Part shown: in pieces, positions 43,697 through 52,790 of the stretch
Layout: every line of letters starts with the position of its first letter
Numbering within the stretch: the stretch's first letter is position 1
Origin: Lentisphaerae bacterium ADurb.Bin082
Lineage (GTDB): Bacteria > Verrucomicrobiota > Lentisphaeria > Oligosphaerales > Oligosphaeraceae
DNA length: 64,000 nt
Direction: 5' to 3'
Assembly: GCA_002070945.1 (NCBI GenBank)
Contig: MWEG01000108.1
Location: forward strand, 34,010-98,009
The notes under the pieces: model-generated
Told to the model about the DNA's origin: nothing
Database searches by the model: none
The model's input: only the letters and a program-made list of their open reading frames with translations
Program-made: the position numbers and the translations under genes

Positions 43697-44395
43697 ATGA
43701 TGAAAAAACGCACTTTTACGTTGATTGAACTGTTGGTAGTGATTGCGATTATCGCGATTTTGGCGGCGATGCTCTTGCCTGCCTTGTCAAAGGCGCGGGA
43801 TAAGGCGCGCAGCATTTCCTGCGTCAACAATTTGCGTCAGAACAATTTGGCATTGGTTTTGTATGTGGATGATTGCCAGTATTACCCGCCGACTTCGATT
43901 AATTGCGGGGCAACCTACGGTTGGGGCTGGCTCCTGGCACACAACAATTATGTCCAGGAATTCAAATTGTTTATGTGCCCGGATTGCCGTCCAACTGGAG
44001 TTTATGACCAAAGCAACGCTTGGCCGAAGAACTATGGCAACCCCGGCGCAGCCTGGATTTTTAACTATGTTCATTATGGCATCAATACCTTGGGGGTGAC
44101 TGATGACTGGTATGCCCGCGGGGGGCAAAACCCTGCAAGCGTATCCGAACTGAAGCCAGGCTGTCCGGAAAATATCAAGAATCCTGCGAGCAAGGTGTTG
44201 CTTGGCGAAAGCATAATGACGGCTAATCCAGCAGCGCCGTATTATCTGATCGACGGCATGAATGGCAAGGCGGCCAGCCGGCACAACGGACACGGAAATG
44301 TCCTCTGGGTTGATGGCCATGTCTCATCAGTCTACTTCTTTGAAGCGATTACGCTTGATGCCGTTAGAAAACGCGAACACATGAAGCGCGACTGA
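43697..44395 (+). CDS. Pseudopilin with H-x9-DG tail, inside the rhamnose locus
   Basis: 232 residues. [20 protein letters not shown] is a near-ideal prepilin peptidase site (cleavage before Phe) with its hydrophobic helix, followed by [20 protein letters not shown], nearly the same as in the protein at 11465-12244. The C-terminus has His, nine residues, Asp-Gly in [24 protein letters not shown] precedes the start by a few bases; two ATGs are adjacent. It is placed 44 bases after one large secreted GH42-like gene and 85 bases before another, on the same strand, so it is part of the locus. It probably presents or helps export proteins at the cell surface; the specific function is unknown. Confidence 0.88.
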   Translation: MMKKRTFTLIELLVVIAIIAILAAMLLPALSKARDKARSISCVNNLRQNNLALVLYVDDCQYYPPTSINCGATYGWGWLLAHNNYVQEFKLFMCPDCRPTGVYDQSNAWPKNYGNPGAAWIFNYVHYGINTLGVTDDWYARGGQNPASVSELKPGCPENIKNPASKVLLGESIMTANPAAPYYLIDGMNGKAASRHNGHGNVLWVDGHVSSVYFFEAITLDAVRKREHMKRD

Positions 44396-44480
44396 TCCGA
44401 ATGCCAGGTGTGCGTCTGCCTAGTTCGATGCTTTGCCTGATGGGTTGCTGAAAACATTCTTTGCCACTGAGGAGAAAAAT

Positions 44481-47400
44481 ATGCTTCGTTATTTACATCG
44501 TTCGATAGTTCTTTTTTTGCTGTGCAGTACATTTTCTTTGTTTGCGCAGGAGAATCTATTGCAACTCAAGCAATGGAAATTGCAGCAGGTTAATGGTGCA
44601 GTAGGCAGTATGAACGCAAAGACAGATGGTTCGGTTGAAATCCGCAAGGAAAGTGACGCTGGAGTTCTTTTATTTCACTGCGGCGGAAATGAGGTCGAAA
44701 TCATTCCCGAGAAGTCCTACGAACTCACGGCGCAATTTCAGGGAAGCGGCGAAAGCTTGCAGGCTTATTTTATGTTGTCTTTCCCCGGGCCGAAACCGCG
44801 CACTCCCTTTCCTGTTTCCGAGAGCCAAAAGGTCACAGGAGAGGCGCAGACCCTGAAATTTCACTTTACCGCTTTGGAGGCGGAAACGCAGCTTCGTGTC
44901 CATTTCTGCTTAAAAGGGCAGGGCGAGCTATCGTTAAGCGGATTGTCCATGCAGGAATATATACCGGCGGCAAATCTGCTGGAGCAGGCGGAAACTCACC
45001 TGGTTTTGCGTCAAAACCTGGGTGGAATAGGGACGTTGCAGAAGTCGGGTCCTATCGACTATGAGGTTTCGATGAGCAACGACAGCGGCTATGTGGCGGT
45101 CGTTCCGGATAAAGACTTGCTGATCGTGCCCGGGCGGCATTATCGGGTGCGGATGAGTCTGACTCGCCTAACCGAAAGCGGCAGTGCAACGCTGATGCTT
45201 TCCATGCCCGGCGGCAAAAGAACCCCATTTCCCACTGTGCAGGCTCGTAAAAAGTCCAGACAGCAGGAAACGCTCGAATACCTGTTTACCGCTGCGGAAG
45301 ATGAAAAGCTGTTGCGTCCACATCTCGTGGTGCGCGGGCCGGCTCGGGTTCTTCTGCATGCGCTGGAATTGCAGGAACTCACCGAGGCAGAGCTGAAAGA
45401 TTTGCAGCAGCAGGGTCGCCTCATGCAAATGAATTTCACCGCCGAGGAATTGCAGGCGCATTGGGAACCGCACGGTGTCCGCGAAATCCTGCCAGCCAAA
45501 GATTGCCTGGAGATTCTAAGCGCTCAAAACGGCGGTTTCAGCTGTCAGAATCTTTCCTGGAAGGCTGCCGACATAAAAGCCATTCAGGTGCGATTTCGGG
45601 TGTACGATGAAGGTGGCTACCTGCGCCTCGATTTTGATGCGGAAGACCAAGGCGAAAAATACACATCGTACTTGGGAGTGAGTTCAATTCCAGACGGAGA
45701 ATGGCATGATCTGATTTTTCCGATTGCCGATGACCCTGCCTGGCGCGGAAAAATCCTTGGCATCAAGTTAAGCTGGCATGCCCAGGGAGCAAAGATGGCG
45801 TTGCAGCGAGTGAGCGCAATCCCAGAAGCAAATTTGATTCCCTTTGCCGATTCCCTGCAAGCCGGGAAGGATTATGAGCTGGACTTTATCCGCCCGCGCG
45901 GAAAATACCGTCTGAGCTGGAAAGGTGCCCATAATCCTGGCGTGGAAGTGTTTTTTTTTGACCGCGACCGGCAACTGCTGTTGCAAGAGAAACTTGTTGC
46001 CGGCCTTACGGCAAAAGAAATCCAAGCGCCGGAACGCACCGTCAGCGCTGCTGTTCGCTTGCTTGCATCATCAGGACAAGGCTATCCACTGCTAACCCTG
46101 GAGGAAATTCCCCGTCTGGATATTCCGGCGGCATACTGGCAAGGAAACTGGATTTGGAATCAAAATGGCTTCGGGCCGACAAATACAAATGTGTGGTTTC
46201 ATCGGGAAATCGAGCTCGACCAAATCCCCGAAGAGGCAGCCCTGGTTGCAACCGGCGACGACATCCTGGAAGTATTCATCAATGGCAAGAGCATTGGCCA
46301 GAATAACAACTGGGCTGAGGCGCAACGCTTTGCGCTGGACGGACACCTGCAGCCAGGCAAAAATTCGCTGGTTTTACGAGTACACAACGTGCAGGCCTGG
46401 GGAGGCATGCTTTGTGACCTCTACCTGAAAACAGCTGGGAAGATTCAATATATTGTCAGCGATGCATCCTGGCGTTGCCACGTCGGTGGTGACCAGATGC
46501 CGGAAACATTTACGCAAGCCGTGATGGTGCTGGGGCCGGTGCCGACCGCACCCTGGGGAACTCGGGTGATTTACCGCTACATTGGGCCGATTGGGCAAAT
46601 TCGGATTCTAAAATCGGGCGAACAGCAATTTACCGCCAAAGTCTTGCAAGCTCCTGCTGTGGATAGCAAGAAATTGCAGTTCTGCATCAGAACTAGCGAC
46701 GGACAGGAAAAGCGCGTCCACGGGCTAGTCGAGCCATCCACTGGCGCCTGGTCTGCCGGCCAAGATATCACGGTGCGCTATCAACTGCCAGCTCAGTATG
46801 ACAGCGAAGGAATCATCCTGCTTGATACCGAATATCTCCAAGTAGAGAACAGTCAGCCGGTCGGCCAACTCGCCCGCAAAGCAAAACCGAAGACGGATTT
46901 TCCGACTGTTCGCATTGAGGGGGCAGGGGAAAGAGCCTGGTTTGTGGCCAACGGCAAAAAACTGTCGCCGTTTTATTATGATCTGCCGGCTACTTTCAGC
47001 AGTGACCCGGAAAGCCGTGCGCATCTTGTCCGTAATGCCGTCAGAAGTGGCGTAGATGTGATTCGTTTCAAAGCAGATTTTGATGATTTCTGGCTGGGAG
47101 ATGGACGCTATGACTTCAGCAATCTGGAACGCTGCCAGGAAATGCTTGCTGCCAATGCGCCTAATCTGTTTTATATCATCAGCGTTAGAACGGGCATGCC
47201 GAAATGGTGGCTCAAGCAAAACCCGGATGATGAAACCAGGTATTATGGCGACAAGCCTATCCATCAGCAAAAAGACCGGCAGGCACTCGCTTCCAAGAAG
47301 TATTTGCAAGACGCCGCCGTGGCTTTGCGCACCGTGTTGGGATTCCTGCGAAACTCGCCCTACGCCGACCGCGTGATTGGCATTGGCTTGTCCGAAGGTT

Positions 47401-49010
47401 GGAATTCCGAGTGGTTCTGGAGCTATGAGGATGGTATGAATCAACCAGCCCGCAGCGGATTCTCAAAGTCCGATTATGCGACTTTTCGCAGTTATTTGCG
47501 GGAAAAATATGCAAGCAACGAGAAGCTTGCCCAAGCCTGGAATGAACCCGGCCTGACCTTCGAAACGATCCGCATGCCTACCCCAGAAGAACAGGACGCT
47601 GGCAGCCTGTTGACGATGCTGCAACCGGAAAAGGATATGCGGCTGATGGACTGGTTTGCTTTTCGCAATCGCGCCCTGGCCGAAGCGATTATTGCTCTGG
47701 GCAAGATAGTCAAAGAGGAGACGCAGGGGAAACTTCTGACCTGTGCTTATTATGGGTATTTGGTTGCTTTCAGCAACATCTTTAACAGGCTGCAGACGGT
47801 CGGCCATCTTGGCATCGAGGAAACCGCTCGCTCGCCGTACTTGGATTTGGTCTGGGCGCCTTCCTATTACACTTGGCGTTATCCTGGCATGAACGACAGC
47901 CCGATGCAGGCGGCCGAGTCCTATACTTCGCATGGAAAAATGGTCATCGTTGAACAAGATATGCGAACTTTCGGCGAAAACAGCAATTATGAAATCCGCA
48001 ATGGACAGTTGAGCACGGTTGCCCAAAGCGTCGGCGCAATGAACCGTGCTTTCGGCATGGCGGTTTCGCGAGGATTAGGTACGCATTGGATGGAGATGTA
48101 CGAGCGCTGGTTCAGGGAGGAAGTCCTGCTTGAACTGATCCGGGAACAAATTGACTGCTACCGCTCGCTCCCACCAGTGCAGGGTCTTACGCCTGTGGAA
48201 GTCTGCCTTGTCAGCGATCAGAAAAGCGCTTTTTATGTCAAGCACAATGCCGGTGATGGTTCCCATCGCGCCTTGATTGGTGAGCTGGTACGGCGCGGCA
48301 ATGAGATGGCCGTCCCCTTCCGCCATGTCCTGCTGGCTGATTTGCTGGAAGAAAACCGGGTTCCAACGCACAAATTTTACATCATTACCAACTTGTTTGC
48401 TCTAACTGATGGCGAACGGGCACAGCTTCTGCAACGCTTTGAACGGGAAAAAGCAACGGTGCTGTGGCAGTATGCGCCGGGCGCCTTTTATCCGGAGAAA
48501 GGACCCTCTGCGGAATTTATCTCTAACCTCTTGGGAATCAAAGTGGTCATGGAGGAACGCCTGTACAGCCCGCAAGTCAAATTCAGCGACGACTGGCCAG
48601 TGCAAACATATCGCAATCCGGTTCATTCCGGTCCTTGGTTCTGGCCGGAACGTGGCTTCAGCAATGTGCTTGCGCATAATGAGGCAGGTGCGCCGGCGCT
48701 AGTTTCCTGGGAGAATCGTGGAGTGCGGCATTATTTCAGCGCTCTGATGCATTTGCCAGTACCGGTGTTGCGGCAAATGGCCTCAACTTCCGGTGTGCAT
48801 ATTTACAATGCAGAAGCCGGAGACCCCTTGCACATCGGCAATGATGTAGTATTTTTACACGCCAAGACCAGTGGTGCCAAAGCGATATTGCTCCCGGAAG
48901 GAATGCAGCTGCGAGCCATCGCCGGCCCCATACAGGGCGTGCTTCAATCCGGCCAGAGCTGGCAGGCGCATTCCGGTCAAAGCTACGGCTTCCTAGTCGA
49001 AAAACGATGA
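44481..49010 (+). CDS. Very large secreted GH42-like glycosidase
   Basis: 1509 residues from the ATG at 44481, with GAGGAG 7 bases upstream and a signal peptide (MLRYLHRSIVLFLLCSTFSL). Two similar carbohydrate-binding-like domains come first (~25-150 and ~165-310; both contain a 'TPFP' turn and 'R-H-F/L' strands), then a third at ~330-480, then a GH2-type sandwich (~545-680, HREIELDQIPEEAALVATGD). The GH42-like barrel (~830-1200) holds GLSEGWNSEWF with Glu972/Glu977 as acid/base candidates, KYASNEKLAQAWNEPGLTFE, and IVEQDMRTF with nucleophile candidate Glu1158. A trimerisation-like domain ends the protein. It should act outside the cell as a galactosidase or related exoenzyme on the locus substrate. 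Confidence 0.8.
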   Translation: MLRYLHRSIVLFLLCSTFSLFAQENLLQLKQWKLQQVNGAVGSMNAKTDGSVEIRKESDAGVLLFHCGGNEVEIIPEKSYELTAQFQGSGESLQAYFMLSFPGPKPRTPFPVSESQKVTGEAQTLKFHFTALEAETQLRVHFCLKGQGELSLSGLSMQEYIPAANLLEQAETHLVLRQNLGGIGTLQKSGPIDYEVSMSNDSGYVAVVPDKDLLIVPGRHYRVRMSLTRLTESGSATLMLSMPGGKRTPFPTVQARKKSRQQETLEYLFTAAEDEKLLRPHLVVRGPARVLLHALELQELTEAELKDLQQQGRLMQMNFTAEELQAHWEPHGVREILPAKDCLEILSAQNGGFSCQNLSWKAADIKAIQVRFRVYDEGGYLRLDFDAEDQGEKYTSYLGVSSIPDGEWHDLIFPIADDPAWRGKILGIKLSWHAQGAKMALQRVSAIPEANLIPFADSLQAGKDYELDFIRPRGKYRLSWKGAHNPGVEVFFFDRDRQLLLQEKLVAGLTAKEIQAPERTVSAAVRLLASSGQGYPLLTLEEIPRLDIPAAYWQGNWIWNQNGFGPTNTNVWFHREIELDQIPEEAALVATGDDILEVFINGKSIGQNNNWAEAQRFALDGHLQPGKNSLVLRVHNVQAWGGMLCDLYLKTAGKIQYIVSDASWRCHVGGDQMPETFTQAVMVLGPVPTAPWGTRVIYRYIGPIGQIRILKSGEQQFTAKVLQAPAVDSKKLQFCIRTSDGQEKRVHGLVEPSTGAWSAGQDITVRYQLPAQYDSEGIILLDTEYLQVENSQPVGQLARKAKPKTDFPTVRIEGAGERAWFVANGKKLSPFYYDLPATFSSDPESRAHLVRNAVRSGVDVIRFKADFDDFWLGDGRYDFSNLERCQEMLAANAPNLFYIISVRTGMPKWWLKQNPDDETRYYGDKPIHQQKDRQALASKKYLQDAAVALRTVLGFLRNSPYADRVIGIGLSEGWNSEWFWSYEDGMNQPARSGFSKSDYATFRSYLREKYASNEKLAQAWNEPGLTFETIRMPTPEEQDAGSLLTMLQPEKDMRLMDWFAFRNRALAEAIIALGKIVKEETQGKLLTCAYYGYLVAFSNIFNRLQTVGHLGIEETARSPYLDLVWAPSYYTWRYPGMNDSPMQAAESYTSHGKMVIVEQDMRTFGENSNYEIRNGQLSTVAQSVGAMNRAFGMAVSRGLGTHWMEMYERWFREEVLLELIREQIDCYRSLPPVQGLTPVEVCLVSDQKSAFYVKHNAGDGSHRALIGELVRRGNEMAVPFRHVLLADLLEENRVPTHKFYIITNLFALTDGERAQLLQRFEREKATVLWQYAPGAFYPEKGPSAEFISNLLGIKVVMEERLYSPQVKFSDDWPVQTYRNPVHSGPWFWPERGFSNVLAHNEAGAPALVSWENRGVRHYFSALMHLPVPVLRQMASTSGVHIYNAEAGDPLHIGNDVVFLHAKTSGAKAILLPEGMQLRAIAGPIQGVLQSGQSWQAHSGQSYGFLVEKR

Positions 49011-51622
49011 CGATAAGTTTTACCCAAAGAATCATACGAAAAATGCCACAGTCATCACTTCATCTACACGATTATTATCCGGCGCCTTTCTGGTTTCTGA
49101 ACCATCAGCTTGAGGAAGACGAGCTGCGTCTTCAACTTGAACTGATGAAGGAGCAAGGCATTTACGCTTTCTTTATGCACCCACGGGCTGGCCTGCTGAC
49201 GCCATACGGCTCGCGAAAATGGTTTGAAATCATCCGTTGGATTGTTGACGAAGCGGAAAAGCTGGGGATGAAAGCCTGGCTATATGATGAAGACCCCTTT
49301 CCCTCCGGCCCAGCCGGCGGCAGAATCTTTCTGGACCATCCCGAGTTCGCGGCAAGAGGGCTGGTGTTTCACCAGTTGCTGCCCGATGACGAGGACCGGA
49401 TTGATGCCGACCTGGGCGAAGGGCGTCTTCTGGAGGCTCTGGCCGTGCGCTGTGATGAAGCGGGCAATGTACTCGAAAGCCGCGATATTTTTGCGGAAGT
49501 CGGGGTATTGCGCACGAATTTTTTCCATACCTTGTGGCCTAGCCCCTATTATGTCCACCTGTTTGGCAAAAGCGAATATCCGCATTACCGCGCCGAAACT
49601 TTTTTCCCGCATCTGCAATTGCAGACTAAGCTGGAGGCGGGCTGGAAAGTCTATGCAGTTACAGCCGTGACCGTGGAAGGCTCGAAATACCGTTTTATTC
49701 CAGATAATCTTAATTCGGATTGCGTGCAGGAATTCATCCGCCTGACCCATGAAAAATATCGCGAGATTCTCGGAGACAAGTTTGGCAGTGCGGTGCCTGG
49801 CATATTCACTGACGAAACAGCCGTTGGAGCACCTTATCCGTGGACTGGGCGTTTCGCGGAAGAATTCCGCAAACGACGCCATTTTTCACCAGACAATCAG
49901 TTCTATCGCCTCTTTACTGGAAACAGCCAAGACAATCAAAAATTTCGCTTGGCCTACTGGGAAACCGTGCAGGAACTCTTCATCGAGAGCTTTTTTGCAC
50001 CGATTAATGACTGGTGCCGCAAGCATGGCCTGGCGCTTTGCGGTCATGGAATTGGCGAGGAAGACCCGATCGCCACTACCGGCGGCATGAACATCTTCAA
50101 CTTGCAAAAGTATGTCGGCATACCCGGATTTGACCATATTACCCCGAATATACCTGACGGCAAAACGTTCAAGTCCCTGAATCTTGGCGGCAAGCTGGTT
50201 GCCTCAGCCGCCGAACAGCTTGGCGAGCATCGGGTGCAGAGCGAGTGTTTCGGCTGCAATGCCTACAATTTCGGACATGACGCCATGAAACGAAATCTGC
50301 GCTGGCTCTATTCACTGGGAGTCAACTGGCTGGTGCCGCATGGCTTCCATTATTCGTACGATGGCCGACGCAAAGACGATGCCGGAAAATCCTTCTTTTT
50401 CCAGTCGCCGGATTATCCGCAATTTCATCGTTTTGGCGCGTACGCTGCACGTTTGGGCTACTTGCTCGGAGAATCCCGCAGCCATACCCGGCTTTGTGTC
50501 TTGTATCCAGAAAAGACGTTCCGTCGCCTGATACCTGGGCAGCGGCCAGAAGCCATTGAGAAGCGTGAGCAGCTCTATGATTGCTTGCAGTTCCTGTTCG
50601 ATCACCAGCTGCAATTTGACCTGACCGATGAGCAGAGCTTGCAGCAGGCCATCTTCAGGGAAGGGCAGTTCCAGTGCGGAAAATGCACATACAACAAACT
50701 GCTGCTGCCCTTCCAGGTCGAGAATGAATGTCTGGAAAAACTGGAGCAACACCGGATACCGGTTTTGCAATATCCCCAGGATGCACCTAAACTCCTTGCA
50801 AATCCTGATTTTAAGTTTGTCGAGGCAGAGAACGGAAGTGATGCAGAAGACCTGATGATTCAATACCGTCGCAATGCCGCCGGACGCCTGCTGTATGTTT
50901 TCAATAATCGAAACAGTCCGCGTCGGCTGCGGCTGGCGCTGTATTCGGAACCTGCGGCAAACCGTTATTATTATGACGTTGATTCAGATGTCCGCATGAA
51001 GCTTGACCATCCAGACACGGTTTTCGAGCTGGCAGCATACGGAGCTTTGGTCATTGAACTCTATACGCAGGCTTTGCCGGATGCTGTTCCATATCGTCCA
51101 GTCGCTCCCGAACAACCGGACCTGTCCTGCCTCAGCCAGCTGGAATGGGATTATATTCCGCCGGTTCCGGGGCTGCTGCATGCCTTCCGCGACTGGCAAT
51201 GGCTCTTCAATGGTCAGGATTATGGCCTTAGGCGCTATGCCCTTCTGCGTGAAGTAGTCGGCACAACCGGCAATTACCGCAAAATCATGCGCCCGCGCCC
51301 AATCTTTGATCGGGCGCCAGCCGTGCCTGTCCCATATCCCGGAAACCTGCAACTGACCGCCTCATTCCATCTGGAAGAAATCCCTGCCAGACTCGTGCTG
51401 CTTGCGGAAAATGATAGTTTTGCCGGACAGGCGGAACTGCGCCTGAATGGACAAGCTCTGCCGCCTTTCACCAGAAAGCGCGTTTATGATCCCTGGAATA
51501 TCGTCAGTGAAATCACTGCCTTGTGCCAGATTGGTGAGAATATTTTGACCATCACCTGGCCGAAAGCTGAGGAATTCGACGGCCTGAACAGCATGCTTTA
51601 CCTGATGACAGACGAAGCCTGA
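49007..51622 (+). CDS. GH106-like alpha-L-rhamnosidase, leaderless
   Basis: 871 residues. The ATG at 49007 overlaps the stop codon of the upstream gene in an ATGA arrangement, which implies translational coupling; an ATG 12 codons later (49043) is an alternative without a ribosome site. The catalytic part has FWFLNHQLEEDELRLQLELM, GIYAFFMHPRAGLLTPYGS and GMKAWLYDEDPFPSGPAGG, all typical of the GH106 group of rhamnosidases that attack rhamnogalacturonan. A GH2-type sugar-binding domain closes the protein (AELRLNGQALPPF). With GH78 at the other end of the locus, this points to two different rhamnose linkages. No signal peptide is seen, in contrast to its coupled neighbour. A terminator hairpin follows. 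Confidence 0.8.
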   Translation: MTISFTQRIIRKMPQSSLHLHDYYPAPFWFLNHQLEEDELRLQLELMKEQGIYAFFMHPRAGLLTPYGSRKWFEIIRWIVDEAEKLGMKAWLYDEDPFPSGPAGGRIFLDHPEFAARGLVFHQLLPDDEDRIDADLGEGRLLEALAVRCDEAGNVLESRDIFAEVGVLRTNFFHTLWPSPYYVHLFGKSEYPHYRAETFFPHLQLQTKLEAGWKVYAVTAVTVEGSKYRFIPDNLNSDCVQEFIRLTHEKYREILGDKFGSAVPGIFTDETAVGAPYPWTGRFAEEFRKRRHFSPDNQFYRLFTGNSQDNQKFRLAYWETVQELFIESFFAPINDWCRKHGLALCGHGIGEEDPIATTGGMNIFNLQKYVGIPGFDHITPNIPDGKTFKSLNLGGKLVASAAEQLGEHRVQSECFGCNAYNFGHDAMKRNLRWLYSLGVNWLVPHGFHYSYDGRRKDDAGKSFFFQSPDYPQFHRFGAYAARLGYLLGESRSHTRLCVLYPEKTFRRLIPGQRPEAIEKREQLYDCLQFLFDHQLQFDLTDEQSLQQAIFREGQFQCGKCTYNKLLLPFQVENECLEKLEQHRIPVLQYPQDAPKLLANPDFKFVEAENGSDAEDLMIQYRRNAAGRLLYVFNNRNSPRRLRLALYSEPAANRYYYDVDSDVRMKLDHPDTVFELAAYGALVIELYTQALPDAVPYRPVAPEQPDLSCLSQLEWDYIPPVPGLLHAFRDWQWLFNGQDYGLRRYALLREVVGTTGNYRKIMRPRPIFDRAPAVPVPYPGNLQLTASFHLEEIPARLVLLAENDSFAGQAELRLNGQALPPFTRKRVYDPWNIVSEITALCQIGENILTITWPKAEEFDGLNSMLYLMTDEA

Positions 51623-51674
51623 AACAACAGCGAAAGCGCAAGTATACTTTGCCGGCTCACGACTATCGACAAAC

Positions 51675-51715
51675 AAACAGTCGGCCCGGAAAACATCTTC
51701 CTGGGCCGGCTGTTT
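51675..51715. terminator. Hairpin between convergent genes, related to the one at 36190
   Basis: AAACAGTCGGCCCGG pairs with CTGGGCCGGCTGTTT (one G-T pair and a near-end mismatch). The same leader (ACAAACAAACAG) and tail (TTTCATGTCTTGGCTG) flank the hairpin at 36190-36221. Confidence 0.7.
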
Positions 51716-51748
51716 CATGTCTTGGCTGTGTTTATCGAATCGGGGGAA

Positions 51749-52624
51749 TCAGGCTTTGTCCTTGAGAAGTTCGCTGATAGGCCGCACCGCCTCTGCAAAC
51801 GCCTTGGCAGTCGGCGAATCAGGATACTTATAGACCAAAGGCTGACCTTCATCGGAACAGTCAGCTACGGTCGGATCAATGGGAATGCGGCCAAGGAAGG
51901 GCACTTTCGCCTGTTCAGCCAGTTTTTCGCCGCCGCCTTGCTTGAAAATATAGGTGACAGTGGCGCAATGCGGACAGGCGAAGCCACTCATGTTTTCGAT
52001 GATGCCGATGACAGGCAGCGAAAGCTTGGCGCAGAAGTCCAGGGATTTGCGGACATCCGCCGCAGCGACTTCCTGGGGCGTGGTGACAACCACAGCCCGC
52101 TTGTCCCCCTTGACGATTTGGCACAGGCCCAGGGGCTCGTCGCCAGTGCCAGGCGGGCAGTCGATGACCAGGAAATCGAGCTCGCCCCAGGCGACGTCTT
52201 CGAAGAATTGCTTGATAGCGCCTTGCTTCATGGGGCCGCGCCAGATGACGGCTTCGCCGCTGTCGGCCAGGAAGAAGTCGACGGAGATGACTTTGACTCC
52301 GGCGACCTCAAGCGGGAGGATGGCGTTGTTGTCGCTCTCTGCACGCATCCCCTTGACGCCGAGCATGGTCGGAATGCTCGGGCCGTGGAAGTCGACGTCC
52401 ATCAGGCCCACACGGTAGCCAGCCATCGCCAGGCTAAAGGCGATGTTGACAGACACCGTGCTCTTGCCGACGCCGCCTTTGCCAGAGAGAACGATGATTT
52501 TATGCTTGATGTCAGCCATCTGAGCAATGAATTTGAGCTCCCGCTCGCTGGGATTCGAGCAGGAATCATGTTTCGTAGAACAATGGGCGCAATCGTGGTT
52601 GCAGGAGCTTTTTTCTTCGGTCAT
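51749..52624 (-). CDS. Mrp/NBP35-family iron-sulfur carrier ATPase
   Basis: 291 residues from the ATG at 52624; a longer frame upstream has no family similarity. An N-terminal cysteine cluster (Cys8, Cys12, Cys15, Cys22 in CNHDCAHCSTKHDSC) precedes the deviant Walker A GKGGVGKST (residues 48-56), as in eukaryotic NBP35 and many bacterial homologs. DVDFHGPSIPTMLGVKG, VIDCPPGTGDE and the cluster-bridging CPHC (217-220) are conserved. It assembles or carries Fe-S clusters in the cytoplasm as a dimer. It is the last gene on the minus strand before the convergent terminator, about 165 bases downstream of the M55 array. The neighbourhood gives no specific client protein. Confidence 0.93.
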   Translation of the reverse strand: MTEEKSSCNHDCAHCSTKHDSCSNPSERELKFIAQMADIKHKIIVLSGKGGVGKSTVSVNIAFSLAMAGYRVGLMDVDFHGPSIPTMLGVKGMRAESDNNAILPLEVAGVKVISVDFFLADSGEAVIWRGPMKQGAIKQFFEDVAWGELDFLVIDCPPGTGDEPLGLCQIVKGDKRAVVVTTPQEVAAADVRKSLDFCAKLSLPVIGIIENMSGFACPHCATVTYIFKQGGGEKLAEQAKVPFLGRIPIDPTVADCSDEGQPLVYKYPDSPTAKAFAEAVRPISELLKDKA

Positions 52625-52790
52625 GATAGTGCGAATTGGATGGATGGTGGTGTGTAAGAAAGGACGGAGAACCAAAAAGCACTCAGAGCTTTTTGGGGGG
52701 TGGATTCTATGTAATGTAATGCCAAAACTGTCAGACGTCAGTCCAGCCGGCAGCAAAATGCCTTAGGCGCTAGCCTTTCCGTGCAGGCGG

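Noticed and set aside
36356..51622. A Bacteroidota-type polysaccharide utilisation locus
   Set aside because: No SusC/SusD-like genes or hybrid two-component sensor are present; the locus must use another uptake system.
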